From contig FSRD01000001.1 of assembly GCA_900129675.1 (NCBI GenBank), forward strand, positions 7,305,501 through 7,369,500: 64,000 bases of DNA, in the 5' to 3' direction. Numbering within the stretch: position 1 is the first letter of the stretch; every line of letters starts with the position of its first letter. Both the position numbers and the translations under genes were made by a program. Source of the DNA: Bradyrhizobium erythrophlei. Lineage in GTDB: Bacteria; Pseudomonadota; Alphaproteobacteria; Rhizobiales; Xanthobacteraceae. The notes beneath the pieces are model-generated. The model searched no databases. It was not told the origin of the DNA and saw nothing but the letters and a program-made list of their open reading frames with translations. Positions 21,083 to 29,669 of the stretch are shown here, one piece after another.

Positions 21083-21291
21083 TCCATGGTCCTCCTGCAA
21101 AGCAGCAGTCACAAACCAAGAGATCACACCACGCGTACAGCCCTAGCCCGCCCAAGAGCTAGCACATCGCCGGTTAAGCAATTGTCGCGCTGGCGCAACA
21201 CTGCGCGAAAAACGCAGAGGCGAATGGAACCAAAAGGTAAAATGAAACCCGGAGGCGAATGGAACTCTAAGCGCCGGTACGGAGTCGAAGG

Positions 21292-21513
21292 ATGGCGATT
21301 GAAGACACAGAGGACATGGCGAAGCTGTTGGAAAAGGCAACTAGTGAGATGAGGGATGTGTTCAACGCACTCCAACTGTTGCTGTCAAAATTTCGGGAAG
21401 AGCTAAAGGGGATGCCAGCCGCTCCCCAACTGTTGCTGTCAAAAGCTCTGGACGAGCTAAGGGCGATGGTTGAACTGGCCGAGTCAGGGCGGCGCGGTGA
21501 TGTGGTGCGCTGA
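21292..21513 (+). CDS. Small repeat-containing hypothetical protein
   Basis: This 73-aa predicted helical protein contains an in-frame duplication: QLLLSKFREELKGMPAAP is followed by QLLLSKALDELRAMVELA. The DNA shows the same as a 54-base tandem repeat (units starting about 21372 and 21426). GGAGTCGAAGG precedes the ATG, so translation is plausible. No family is recognised. The two amphipathic helices suggest a coiled-coil or self-associating peptide. It begins an accessory stretch after slt. Confidence 0.42.
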   Translation: MAIEDTEDMAKLLEKATSEMRDVFNALQLLLSKFREELKGMPAAPQLLLSKALDELRAMVELAESGRRGDVVR

Positions 21514-21672
21514 TCAGCAGTCAGCGTCTCGCAATCATCGAACGATCCGAAAGGCCTTGGCGCGTTTCCGTCGCGGCGCTGGCGTCGCCTTTGCGCTGTG
21601 CCGGTCCGGCGCCCGCATCATCGTCGTGATCGTCGTGTTGCTGCTGCCGTGGCTGCATGACTGGTCATTTGG

Positions 21673-21825
21673 CTACGCTTGGTCGCGTTGCGAATGTGCC
21701 GCCATCGCTTTCCGTGCCTCCCGCTCGATGACTTCCACTGCCGCTTCAACTACCGGCTCGTCGCTATCTTCCATATCCCTCATCCATACGTACAGATAGA
21801 TCGCTAAAGCTTCCTGGAGAGTCAT
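21673..21825 (-). CDS. Small acidic hypothetical protein
   Basis: This 50-aa reading frame starts MTLQEALAIYLYVWMRD and continues with an acidic, Glu/Ala-rich helix (EPVVEAAVEVIEREARK). AAAGAAG lies about 6 bases before the ATG. The residue pattern is much more protein-like than the overlapping frames. I know no family or function. It could be a small regulatory peptide or a remnant of a mobile region. Confidence 0.45.
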   Translation of the reverse strand: MTLQEALAIYLYVWMRDMEDSDEPVVEAAVEVIEREARKAMAAHSQRDQA

Positions 21826-21995
21826 GGCAGGCTTCTTTCGAACAAGGTCTGTTGTTCATGATGATCCTGCTTAACGTGAATGAACGCAATCAAGCTGGAA
21901 TTTTAAGTTGACGTTAAGCCTGATACCAGCAATGCAAGTCGAGTTTGAATACAAGCGGAGTAAGTTAAATTTGATCAATGAAAATAAGTCGAATT

Positions 21996-22232
21996 TCATC
22001 GAACGGTGCGGCACGGCACTTGCCGAAAGCCCATGCTGGCCTGCGAAAACTTCGGCCGCACGTCCGCGCCGCGCTTGCCGCAGCGCGTACAGGTAAAGTT
22101 TGCTTCGATGTCGGAGAGCCGGACATCATCGGGCCAGCCGTCAGCGTTGGTCTCGACGTGATGGCTACAGCGGTGATCGCGGCAATAGATCAGCGCGTAG
22201 GGCAGATTTAGCCGAAGGCGTAAATCCGCCAT
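21996..22232 (-). CDS. Small zinc-ribbon-like hypothetical protein
   Basis: This 78-aa frame shows two metal-binding-type clusters, YCRDHRCSHH and CTRCGKRGADVRP, separated by an acidic segment DGWPDDVRLSDIEANF. This C-x(n)-C-H ... C-x2-C pattern suggests a zinc ribbon, and similar short proteins are frequent in rhizobial genomes. The frame is open to 22424; the internal ATG at 22232 (MADLRLRLNLPY) was chosen because the conserved-looking part begins there. No strong Shine-Dalgarno is seen. Confidence 0.5.
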   Translation of the reverse strand: MADLRLRLNLPYALIYCRDHRCSHHVETNADGWPDDVRLSDIEANFTCTRCGKRGADVRPKFSQASMGFRQVPCRTVR

Positions 22233-22623
22233 AGCGGACTCGGTTAAGCGACCTATCCATTGCCGGAAGTGAGCGGACAACAACGATGCGCCGGCTCGCG
22301 CCGTAAGCGCTCTGGTACAGTTGGGTGGGTACTGCCAACGCCCGACTTCAGCTTTGAAAAACCTAGCGAATTTGCGCTCGCGATTCGGGCTTTGTAGCAG
22401 TGTTTTGTATTGGAATGAAGCCATAGCCGGGATGAATCCTGCCCCCGAACTGGCGGGCTCTTTGGACGAGGCCGTTTGCAGGCATTATCGTTCTGTGCGG
22501 GAGTGATCGATTCGTATGACGGACACCCCACCGATCGTTTGCACGTTCGCACTGCCTCCGTTGCTCGCAGTGGTCCTCGACCGATTAAACAATCGCGCCG
22601 ACGTCCGACAGGTCATTGCGGAT
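22233..22623. other. Gene-poor stretch beside the disrupted AraC gene
   Basis: Several frames are open here but none has recognisable protein features. It probably contains eroded DNA downstream of the disrupted regulator. No repeat or RNA structure stands out. Confidence 0.3.
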
Positions 22624-22845
22624 TTACGAGCGGAGCTTGTGCCTGCGCGAGCCGAGCTGCAGACTTTCAATGGAATTGTGACGCAACCCTACCGCGACCG
22701 CTACCTCGGCAATCGATATATCGCGATTTGACAACAGTCCTCTCGCCCGGCAGATCCGCTCTGACAGGACATATTGATAGGGCGATAGCCCAACCGAATC
22801 TTTGAACGCGCGAATAAAGTGAAACTGGCTCAGTCCTGCTACAGC

Positions 22846-22854
22846 CGCCAGATC
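22846..22854. repeat. Target-site duplication, left copy
   Basis: CGCCAGATC directly abuts the left end of the IS256-family element and is repeated exactly at the right end. Nine bases is within the usual size for this family. Confidence 0.9.
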
Positions 22855-22884
22855 GAGCTATCGCCAAATTTTGGTGACGGCCGG
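22855..22884. repeat. IS256-family left terminal inverted repeat
   Basis: GAGCTATCGCCAAATTTTGG, then TGACGGCCGG, matches the reverse complement of the right end with about five mismatches. Confidence 0.88.
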
Positions 22885-22889
22885 CCCGG

Positions 22890-24173
22890 TCAGGCGGCGG
22901 CGGTTATGGGCTGACGGTCGGCGGGTTTAGCGATGACCTCGATCCCGTTGTTGAATGTCACACCGAGAACGAGTTTTGGCAACTGGTTGTGGCCATCGAG
23001 ACGACGCCAGCTTTTCTGCGCGGCCTCGAGCAGCTTGAAGACCATCGCGAGCGCCGTCCTGTTGGACAGGCATCCCTTCGATCGGATCGTGTGGTGGCGC
23101 ACGGTAGCGAAGGTGCTTTCAATGGGATTGGTCGTTCGCAGGTGTTTCCAGTGCTCGGCCGGGAAGTCGTAGAAAGCCAGCAGCGCGTCCCGATCCTTGC
23201 TCAGGCAGTCGGCCGCCTTCTCGTATTTGGGCGTGTAGCTCTCGATGAAGGCGTCGAACGCCAGTTCGGCGGCGGCCTTGGTTTCGGCCATCCAGATTTC
23301 CTGCAACGCGCGTTTGGCCTTCGGCTGCTGGCTCTTCGGCAACTTGGCGAGTACGTTGGCGGTCTTGTGCACCCAGCAGCGCTGCTCGCGCGTTTTCGGC
23401 CAGACCTCACCGGCGGCCTTCCAGAACCCGAGCGCGCCATCGGCGATGGTAAGCCGCGGCGGCACGTCGAGCCCCCGCCGCTTCAGATCGAGCAACAGAT
23501 CGCGCCAGTCCTGCGCGCTCTCGCGGGCGCCATCGGTGAAGCCGACCAGTTCCTTGCGGCCTTCCGGCGTCGCGCCGATCAGCACCAGGATGCACTGCTT
23601 TTCGTCTTCGAGGCGTGCCTGGAGATGGATGCCATCGGCCCAGATGTAGACGTAACGTTTCGCCGACAGATCGCGCCTCTGCCACGCGGTGTGTTCGTCA
23701 AGCCAGCCGTCCTTCAGGCGGCCGATGGCGGATGCCGACAATCCGGCAGCATCCTTGCCGAGCAGTGCTGCCAGCGCCTCGGAGAAGTCGCCGGTCGAGA
23801 TACCCTTCAGATAAAGGATAGGCAGCAGCGTCTCGATCGATTTAGAGCGGCGCATATAGGGCGGCAGGATCGAGGGCGAGAACCGGATGCGGTCGGGGCA
23901 GGTCACGTCCGCCTCGCGATCGCGCACACGCGGCTGGCGGACGGCGACCGGACCGATACCGGTCATCACCTCGCGCTCCGGCAGGTGACCGTGGCGCACG
24001 ACCCGCTGGTGGCCGTCTGCGGTCTTCAAATCGGCATGCTTGCCGAGAAAGTCCGCGACCTCGGCCTCGACCGCCTGGGCCAACAGAACACGGGCCCCAG
24101 TACGCAAGATTTCCGTGAGTTGATCGTCGACGTTTGCTGGCTGAATCAGCTTGATGATGTTATCTTTGGACAC
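22890..24173 (-). CDS. IS256-family transposase
   Basis: This 427-aa DDE transposase catalyses copy-out-paste-in movement of its element. The catalytic acidic residues are visible in YIWADGIHL, LTIADGALGFW and TTNPIESTFATVR, and CWVHKTANVLAKLP is the typical insertion-domain motif. The frame extends upstream to 24221, but the GTG at 24173 (MSKDNIIKLIQ) is preceded by AAGGAG nine bases away, so it is taken as the start. The frame is intact. Confidence 0.93.
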   Translation of the reverse strand: MSKDNIIKLIQPANVDDQLTEILRTGARVLLAQAVEAEVADFLGKHADLKTADGHQRVVRHGHLPEREVMTGIGPVAVRQPRVRDREADVTCPDRIRFSPSILPPYMRRSKSIETLLPILYLKGISTGDFSEALAALLGKDAAGLSASAIGRLKDGWLDEHTAWQRRDLSAKRYVYIWADGIHLQARLEDEKQCILVLIGATPEGRKELVGFTDGARESAQDWRDLLLDLKRRGLDVPPRLTIADGALGFWKAAGEVWPKTREQRCWVHKTANVLAKLPKSQQPKAKRALQEIWMAETKAAAELAFDAFIESYTPKYEKAADCLSKDRDALLAFYDFPAEHWKHLRTTNPIESTFATVRHHTIRSKGCLSNRTALAMVFKLLEAAQKSWRRLDGHNQLPKLVLGVTFNNGIEVIAKPADRQPITAAA

Positions 24174-24241
24174 GGCATATCGCTCCTTTGGTGGAGAAGT
24201 GGAGGCGTCAAGCACCCCCACGATATGCCGCCTTCCCGATT

Positions 24242-24271
24242 CCCGCCGTCACCAACTTTCAGCGATAGCTC
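24242..24271. repeat. IS256-family right terminal inverted repeat
   Basis: On the minus strand it reads GAGCTATCGCTGAAAGTTGG, then TGACGGCGGG, mirroring the left end. Confidence 0.88.
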
Positions 24272-24280
24272 CGCCAGATC
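24272..24280. repeat. Target-site duplication, right copy
   Basis: CGCCAGATC immediately follows the right inverted repeat and is identical to 22846-22854. In the AraC frame it encodes Asp-Leu-Ala. Confidence 0.9.
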
Positions 24281-24689
24281 GGATATCGTGATGTCGTTTG
24301 AAATTTTCGCATCGATAAATTCTTTGATGCGCCTTAACTGATGTACAGTTAAACCTCCTCGAACTGGGTTCGGTCGCGACTGCTTTGGGTCGGCGGCGTG
24401 GCGCAATTCCCATAAAAGCAACAGCCCGAGCGTCTCTGCATATGCATGGTCGTCGATGCCCGAACCATCTAAGACGCTTTGGAGCTTTTGAAGTGTCCCT
24501 TTTAGATTATCACTTTCAAAATATAGAGATGGAGGGGTCTTCGAGATATCGTTTGCGTCGTGACCTGCCATCGCAGGGGCGAGATGGACTGCGACGACAG
24601 ACGACACCCGGCCTTCGAAACGATTCCAGCCTTCCACGGAAGATCCGATCGGTACGAATGTTAGTGTAATCGCGCTCGCACGCGGTGCC

Positions 24690-25967
24690 ATGGAAGATGG
24701 CCATTGGCTTACACCCTTCGTCTATGGTGACCGGTTTGCCGAACGCCCGGTTCTGCTGTCCTGGATCAGCGCGCTGTTTGGTGAACTCACCGGTGGCGTG
24801 ACACTCTGGTCCTTGCGTATTCCACACCTTGGCTTTTTCCTTTTGGGCGCGCTTCTGATCTACAGCCTGCTTAGGTCGAGCACCAGCAAGAGCGCGGCGG
24901 TCTTTGGCGCGCTGTGCTGGATCAGCATGCCGGTGGTCGCTCCGAAGTTTATCAACGCTGAACCCGACATCGTGCTGTCAACGCTCTTGTTTGCCGCGTT
25001 CTATGCATGGTGGCAGGGCACGATCAGCAAGCGGATGACGCTGTTGAGGTGGAGCGGCATCACCATCCTGATCATCCTTGCCGGTCTCACCAAGGGGCCG
25101 CAACCAGTTGCCTACTTCACGCTCGGCGTCGGCGCGTATGTCTTGCTGAAACGACACGAACAGATCCCGGCATTCGTCGCCTCGAATGTTCTCGCGATAC
25201 TGATCATCGGCGGCTGGTACGTGCTCGTGTACCAGCCGAATGACATCGACTATTGGGCGGTTCATTCTTGGCTGTTGACCACGACGGGTCTTGAGCTCGT
25301 CCGCGACCACATCGATTTCATCAAAAGTATGCTTGTGGAGACGTTGCCCGCAACAATCCTGATCGGGCCAGCGGTCGTTATTGTGCTGCGCAGATGGCGG
25401 ACGAGCGGGCACGATCTGATGTTTGCTGCGGTGCTCTACTCACTGATCTGTACGCTGGTTCTGGTGCTTTGGCCCGGAGGAGTCGCGGCGCGCTATGCGA
25501 TGCCGGCGACCATGGCGCTTGCTGTAATTTGCGGGCTCATGTTCGAGCATTGGCGGCAAAGCCAGCCACGAGTGATCGTTTCAGCGTTGTTCGTGACCTA
25601 TCTGATTTTCGGTGGGCTGCTCATTCGGGGCTGGGTCGCGATGCCTTTCTGGCCGCATCTGTTTCAAGAAAGCCGGATAGCCGGGGAAGCGATTGCTGCT
25701 GCTCTACAAGACAGGCCTGATCCCCTCTACGTTCTCACCAACTCGACCGAATACAACATGCTGGTCTACGTCAGGAGACCAATTCGCTCGGTCACGATAG
25801 AACATCTAGCACGACTGAAAACATCTGCGGTTGCGGTCATGCTGCCGGTGGAAGAAGCCGTTTTGGCTCAGGAAAACCCAAAAATGCGGCTAGTGGACCG
25901 TGGAAGCATCGTGTCGATGAGGACGCCGTATAGAATTGTAGAAATTCAACCCTCAGAATCAGGCTAA
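24690..25967 (+). CDS. PMT/ArnT-like glycosyltransferase (GT39/83 type), probably 5'-truncated
   Basis: The 425-aa product is a polytopic membrane protein with about nine or ten hydrophobic helices. DGHWLTPFVYGDRFAERPVL corresponds to the loop that normally follows the first membrane helix and acidic motif in lipid-A or mannosyl transferases of this class. Here that first helix is absent: the ATG at 24690 falls in the middle of the conserved region. In-frame residues upstream (TNVSVIALARGA) look homologous but run into a stop at 24561. The end (25967) looks intact. It starts head-to-head with the AraC remnant, so function is doubtful. Confidence 0.7.
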   Translation: MEDGHWLTPFVYGDRFAERPVLLSWISALFGELTGGVTLWSLRIPHLGFFLLGALLIYSLLRSSTSKSAAVFGALCWISMPVVAPKFINAEPDIVLSTLLFAAFYAWWQGTISKRMTLLRWSGITILIILAGLTKGPQPVAYFTLGVGAYVLLKRHEQIPAFVASNVLAILIIGGWYVLVYQPNDIDYWAVHSWLLTTTGLELVRDHIDFIKSMLVETLPATILIGPAVVIVLRRWRTSGHDLMFAAVLYSLICTLVLVLWPGGVAARYAMPATMALAVICGLMFEHWRQSQPRVIVSALFVTYLIFGGLLIRGWVAMPFWPHLFQESRIAGEAIAAALQDRPDPLYVLTNSTEYNMLVYVRRPIRSVTIEHLARLKTSAVAVMLPVEEAVLAQENPKMRLVDRGSIVSMRTPYRIVEIQPSESG

Positions 25968-26160
25968 TCGCCTGCGCGCTCGCAAACCCTCTTCGCGTTC
26001 TCAGCCAGTTAAAGTTGCCGTGAGGTCGCCGAGCCATGCAAAATGGAATCTCAAGGATTCCAAAACGGCCATTGTCCATAACCTAAATGGACGATTGGGT
26101 CGTATACGGGCACTCCCCCCTCAATGCGCCTGGAGATTAATTTCCCAAACGATTCCAACG

Positions 26161-26815
26161 TGATTTGCCCTGTCCAGCCCTGCACGAGAAAATATTCCCC
26201 TTGCCCCGTCGGGGCAAATCAGTGGCGTGTCTCCGCCCGTCTCACCCAAACGAGGGGCGGGTCGCGATCGTCACGAACGCGGGTTGAGATGCGGTGGACG
26301 TGGCAGCGTCGGGCGCACAAACGGGGTAGCAGGGCAGGCTTCGGTCTGTGAGCGATCAACCGGCGCGCGGACGAACGGCGCTTCAACGCCTTCGCCAAAA
26401 CTTCGGCAGGCGGCACGTGCCGGCCGGGGCGAGTGGTGGAGGTCGCTGCGTACGGCGAAGGCGTGTGGTCCTGGCATCCGTTGCTGATGTCAAGTCTGCG
26501 GAGGTTTTGCGAGCCCAACCGGGATGCGCGGAATCGTCAATCCGCAGGCGACGGTGACAACAAGAATTCGTCGCCGGGGAGAGCGCGCTATAAGCCGTAA
26601 AGCCATTGCGCAGGGAAGGCCGGATGCTCTCCGCTGAACCTGTATGCTCGTGTGCGCTTTCTTTCGTGCATGTTTGCACACGAGACCGCGGGTGCAGCGC
26701 GCACCCGGCTTTCCCTGCTCCCTCTGTTTTTGGAGGGACAATGTGTGGCTGCAAACCTCGGGCGCATCGCGTCGCGAGAGCGCGGGTCTGCGGCTGGGTA
26801 AGGGGCAGTAACAGA
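26161..26815. repeat. Long non-coding interspersed repeat region upstream of ilvD
   Basis: This 1-kb gap between genes contains GATTTGCCC (26162) inverted as GGGCAAATC (26212), a compact hairpin TTGCCCCGTCGGGGCAA (26201-26217), and a downstream section with open frames on both strands but no protein-like signal. I recognise the general sequence as one found repeatedly in Bradyrhizobium intergenic DNA, where it is often mis-annotated as small hypothetical proteins. The boundaries are approximate. Bases 25968-26160 before it contain nothing I can name. Confidence 0.5.
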
Positions 26816-27030
26816 TGGTTGCCGTGTTGCAACGATTGTTGCGTGCTCGCAACACTTCCCTAACATTTAACCGTTCCGGCGGTCCGCTGTTGTCTGCGCC
26901 GCTTTTTTGCCACACCCCTGCACGAAATCATATCCTTCGTAGGCTGAGGCCACGGCGCTCGCGAAGGCGAAGGGAACAAATTGAGTTTTCCCGGGTCGAC
27001 AAAGAGATGGCCGGGGAAACGGGTTCGCGG

Positions 27031-28755
27031 ATGGACGCCAAGACCAACATCAAGGGCAGGCTGCCGAGCCGTCATGTGACGGAGGGGCCCGAACGCGCGC
27101 CGCATCGCTCGTATCTCTATGCCATGGGCCTGACCACCCAGCAGATTCACCAGCCGTTCGTCGGCGTGGCATCGTGCTGGAACGAGGCCGCCCCCTGCAA
27201 TATCTCGCTGATGCGCCAGGCGCAGGCGGTCAAGAAGGGCGTTGCCTCCGCCGGCGGCACCCCGCGCGAATTCTGCACCATCACCGTCACCGACGGCATC
27301 GCCATGGGCCATGACGGCATGCGCTCGTCGCTGCCGTCGCGCGAATGCATCGCCGATTCCGTCGAACTGACCATGCGCGGCCATGCCTATGACGCCCTGG
27401 TCGGGCTCGCCGGCTGCGACAAGTCGCTGCCGGGCATGATGATGGCGATGGTCCGGCTGAACGTGCCCTCGATCTTCATCTATGGCGGCTCGATCCTGCC
27501 CGGCAATTTCCGCGGCCAGCAGGTCACGGTGCAGGACATGTTCGAGGCCGTCGGCAAGCACTCCGTCGGCGAGATGTCGGACGCGGACCTCGACGAAATC
27601 GAGCGGGTGGCGTGCCCGTCGGCCGGCGCGTGCGGCGCACAATTCACCGCCAACACCATGGCGACGGTATCCGAGGCCATTGGCCTGGCGCTGCCTTACT
27701 CGGCAGGTGCCCCGGCACCCTACGAGATCCGCGACGCGTTCTGCATGACCGCGGGCGAGAAGGTGATGGAGCTGATCGCGGCCAATATCCGCCCCCGCGA
27801 CATCGTTACCCGCAAATCGCTGGAAAACGCCGCCGCGGTCGTTGCAGCCTCAGGTGGTTCGACCAATGCTGCACTGCACCTGCCGGCGATCGCCCATGAG
27901 TGCGGCATCAAATTCGATTTGTTCGACGTCGCCGAAATCTTCAAAAAGACTCCATATGTCGCGGATTTGAAGCCGGGTGGCCGTTATGTTGCCAAAGACA
28001 TGTATGAAGTTGGCGGCATACCGCTTCTGATGAAGACGCTGCTCGACAATGGCCACCTGCACGGGAATTGCTTGACCGTCACGGGCCGGACGATCGCCGA
28101 AAACCTCAAGAGCGTGAAGTGGAATCCGCACCAGGATGTGGTGCGATCCGCGGACAAGCCGATCACCGTCACGGGCGGGGTCGTTGGCTTGAAGGGAAAT
28201 CTCGCTCCAGAAGGTGCGATCGTGAAAGTCGCGGGCATGTCGAAGTTGAAATTTACCGGTCCGGCCCGCTGCTTCGATTGCGAAGAGGACGCCTTCGAAT
28301 CCGTCCAGAAGAAGACCTACAAAGAGGGCGAAGTCCTCGTGATCCGCTATGAGGGGCCGCGCGGCGGCCCCGGCATGCGGGAAATGCTCTCCACCACGGC
28401 GGCGCTGACCGGGCAGGGCATGGGCGGCAAGATTGCCCTCATCACCGATGGCCGGTTCTCGGGCGCCACCCGCGGGTTCTGCATCGGCCATGTCGGGCCG
28501 GAAGCCGCGGTGGGCGGGCCGATCGCGCTGTTGCAGGACGGCGACATCATCGAGATCGACGCCGACATCGGCACTCTTAACGTAAAATTGACCGACGCCG
28601 AACTCGCCGAACGTAAAACCAAATGGCAGCCCCGAGCGACTAACCACACATCGGGTGCGTTGTGGAAGTATGCCCAACAGGTCGGGCCGGCGGTGGATGG
28701 CGCGGTTACCCATCCAGGTGGTGCGTACGAGAAGCAGTGTTATGCGGACATCTAG
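27031..28755 (+). CDS. ilvD: Dihydroxy-acid dehydratase
   Basis: IlvD dehydrates 2,3-dihydroxy acids in valine, isoleucine and leucine synthesis with an iron-sulfur cluster. Cluster cysteines lie in SCWNEAAPCN, GLAGCDKSLPG and GACGAQFTANTM. The product is 574 aa from the ATG at 27031 (MDAKTNIKGRLPSRHVTEGP); the frame is open back to 26815, into repeat DNA, and an ATG at 27007 is possible. Codons in roughly the last third are more AT-rich than in the first part. The stop overlaps the next gene by 14 bases. Confidence 0.96.
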   Translation: MDAKTNIKGRLPSRHVTEGPERAPHRSYLYAMGLTTQQIHQPFVGVASCWNEAAPCNISLMRQAQAVKKGVASAGGTPREFCTITVTDGIAMGHDGMRSSLPSRECIADSVELTMRGHAYDALVGLAGCDKSLPGMMMAMVRLNVPSIFIYGGSILPGNFRGQQVTVQDMFEAVGKHSVGEMSDADLDEIERVACPSAGACGAQFTANTMATVSEAIGLALPYSAGAPAPYEIRDAFCMTAGEKVMELIAANIRPRDIVTRKSLENAAAVVAASGGSTNAALHLPAIAHECGIKFDLFDVAEIFKKTPYVADLKPGGRYVAKDMYEVGGIPLLMKTLLDNGHLHGNCLTVTGRTIAENLKSVKWNPHQDVVRSADKPITVTGGVVGLKGNLAPEGAIVKVAGMSKLKFTGPARCFDCEEDAFESVQKKTYKEGEVLVIRYEGPRGGPGMREMLSTTAALTGQGMGGKIALITDGRFSGATRGFCIGHVGPEAAVGGPIALLQDGDIIEIDADIGTLNVKLTDAELAERKTKWQPRATNHTSGALWKYAQQVGPAVDGAVTHPGGAYEKQCYADI

Positions 28756-29614
28756 GCGTATCATTCTTGCGTTGATGTTAGGGGCCGCGCCGGTGGCGGT
28801 CCCGGGATTCGCCTTCGACGGCGCTCCGGCCAATCAGGATTCACCGCTGCCGGTCGTTTCCCAGCCGGCGGGCTCCGCCGCCCAGGCCTTGAATTCCCAA
28901 GCCTTGAATTCGCAAGCCTTGAAGAAGGCGGTTCCGGTTGCCGCGACCACGACTACCACCGTCACCGTGGGTCCCTCGCTGAATTCGCTGCAATATGCCG
29001 CCGAAGGCGGCCATCCCGTCGCGCAGTGGAGGCTCGGGCGGATGTATGCCGACGGCGACGGCGTCACCCAGGACGATGTGCGCGCGTTCGAATATTTCAG
29101 CCGCATCGCCAACGCGCATGCGGAAGACAGCCCGTCGGCGCCGCAGGCGGCGATCGTCGCCAATGCCTTTGTGGCGCTCGGGCGCTATTATCTGAACGGC
29201 ATTCCCAATTCCAAGATCAAGCCCGATACCGAGCGGGCGCGGGAGATGTTCTCCTACGCGGCCTCCTATTTCGGCAATGCCGACGCGCAGTACGATCTGG
29301 CGCGGCTCTATCTGAAGACCCCGGACGCCTCGCGGGATGATTTCCGCTACGGCGCGCGCTGGCTCGGTCTAGCCGCCCAGAAGGGCCAGCATCAGGCCCA
29401 GGCTCTGCTCGGCCAGATGCTGTTCAACGGCGACCGGCTGCCGCGCCAGGCCGCACGCGGGCTGATGTGGCTGACCTTGGCGCGCGACAATGCCGCGCCC
29501 GATGAGGCCTGGATCAAGGAAAGCTACAACCGGGCGATCGCCAAAGCGTCCGACGACGACCGCGCCAAGGCGCTGCAGATGCTCGAGCACTGGGTGCAGG
29601 GCCGCCGGGACTGA
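28742..29614 (+). CDS. Sel1-repeat periplasmic protein, ExoR-like
   Basis: This 290-aa exported protein has a signal peptide (about 1-25), a low-complexity segment with the direct repeat QALNSQALNSQALKK (about 47-61), and several Sel1/TPR-type helical repeats (QYAAEGGHPVAQWRLGRMYA, then later AQYDLARLYLK and ALLGQMLFNG). The length and architecture resemble rhizobial ExoR, the periplasmic inhibitor of the ExoS-ChvI system, but orthology needs checking. The ATG at 28742 lies within the end of ilvD. Confidence 0.72.
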   Translation: MRTSRRIILALMLGAAPVAVPGFAFDGAPANQDSPLPVVSQPAGSAAQALNSQALNSQALKKAVPVAATTTTTVTVGPSLNSLQYAAEGGHPVAQWRLGRMYADGDGVTQDDVRAFEYFSRIANAHAEDSPSAPQAAIVANAFVALGRYYLNGIPNSKIKPDTERAREMFSYAASYFGNADAQYDLARLYLKTPDASRDDFRYGARWLGLAAQKGQHQAQALLGQMLFNGDRLPRQAARGLMWLTLARDNAAPDEAWIKESYNRAIAKASDDDRAKALQMLEHWVQGRRD

Positions 29615-29622
29615 GACAGTAA

Positions 29623-29669
29623 TCCGTAGGATGGGTAGAGCGCAGCGAAACCTATCGTTTTCGACGGAT
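29623..29669. repeat. Short palindromic intergenic repeat, type C
   Basis: TCCGTAGGATGGGTAGAGCG, then CAGCGAAACCTATC and ACGGA, gives an imperfect hairpin. GGGTAGAGCGCAGCGAAACC is a motif common between convergent genes in this lineage. It lies between two convergent stops and may serve as a bidirectional terminator. Confidence 0.45.

Larger units (their letters stand above)
22855..24271. mobile_element. IS256-family insertion sequence (complete, about 1.4 kb)
   Basis: The element is bounded by imperfect terminal inverted repeats of about 30 bases (left 22855-22884, right 24242-24271; shared outer GAGCTATCGC and inner TTGGTGACGGC, about 25 of 30 identical). Perfect 9-base direct repeats CGCCAGATC flank it. 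It carries one intact transposase on the minus strand. Intact ends, intact transposase and identical target duplications suggest a fairly recent insertion. Its target is the HTH-coding part of an AraC-family gene. Confidence 0.93.
22624..24691 (-). pseudogene. AraC-family transcriptional regulator split by an IS256-family insertion
   Basis: The N-terminal part (24691 down to 24272) reads through a sensing domain into the first HTH helix, LRRIKEFIDAKISNDITISD. It is then cut by the IS. On the other side of the element the frame resumes at 22854 with DLAAVAGLSQFHFIRAFKDS and VGLSPYQYVLSERI, classical AraC HTH sequence. After ISIAEVAVAVG the residues stop matching the family and a stop follows at 22624; another frame carries VASQFH, so a second frameshift is likely. 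The 5' end also appears truncated near 24691, opposite the glycosyltransferase start. The gene cannot make a normal regulator. Confidence 0.85.

Noticed and set aside
21470..21799. 109-aa plus-strand frame with a hydrophobic segment
   Set aside because: Its 3' half is antisense to the better supported 50-aa frame, and the N-terminal part overlaps the repeat-containing small ORF.
22516..22731. 71-aa plus-strand frame (MTDTPPIVCTFALPP)
   Set aside because: It lies antisense to the C-terminal HTH remnant of the AraC gene, which explains its apparent coding character; there is no family signal of its own.
26383..26915. Overlapping minus-strand frames of 90-150 aa upstream of ilvD
   Set aside because: They fall in the interspersed repeat; products are Arg/Ser/Pro-rich with no domain, and several frames are open at once.
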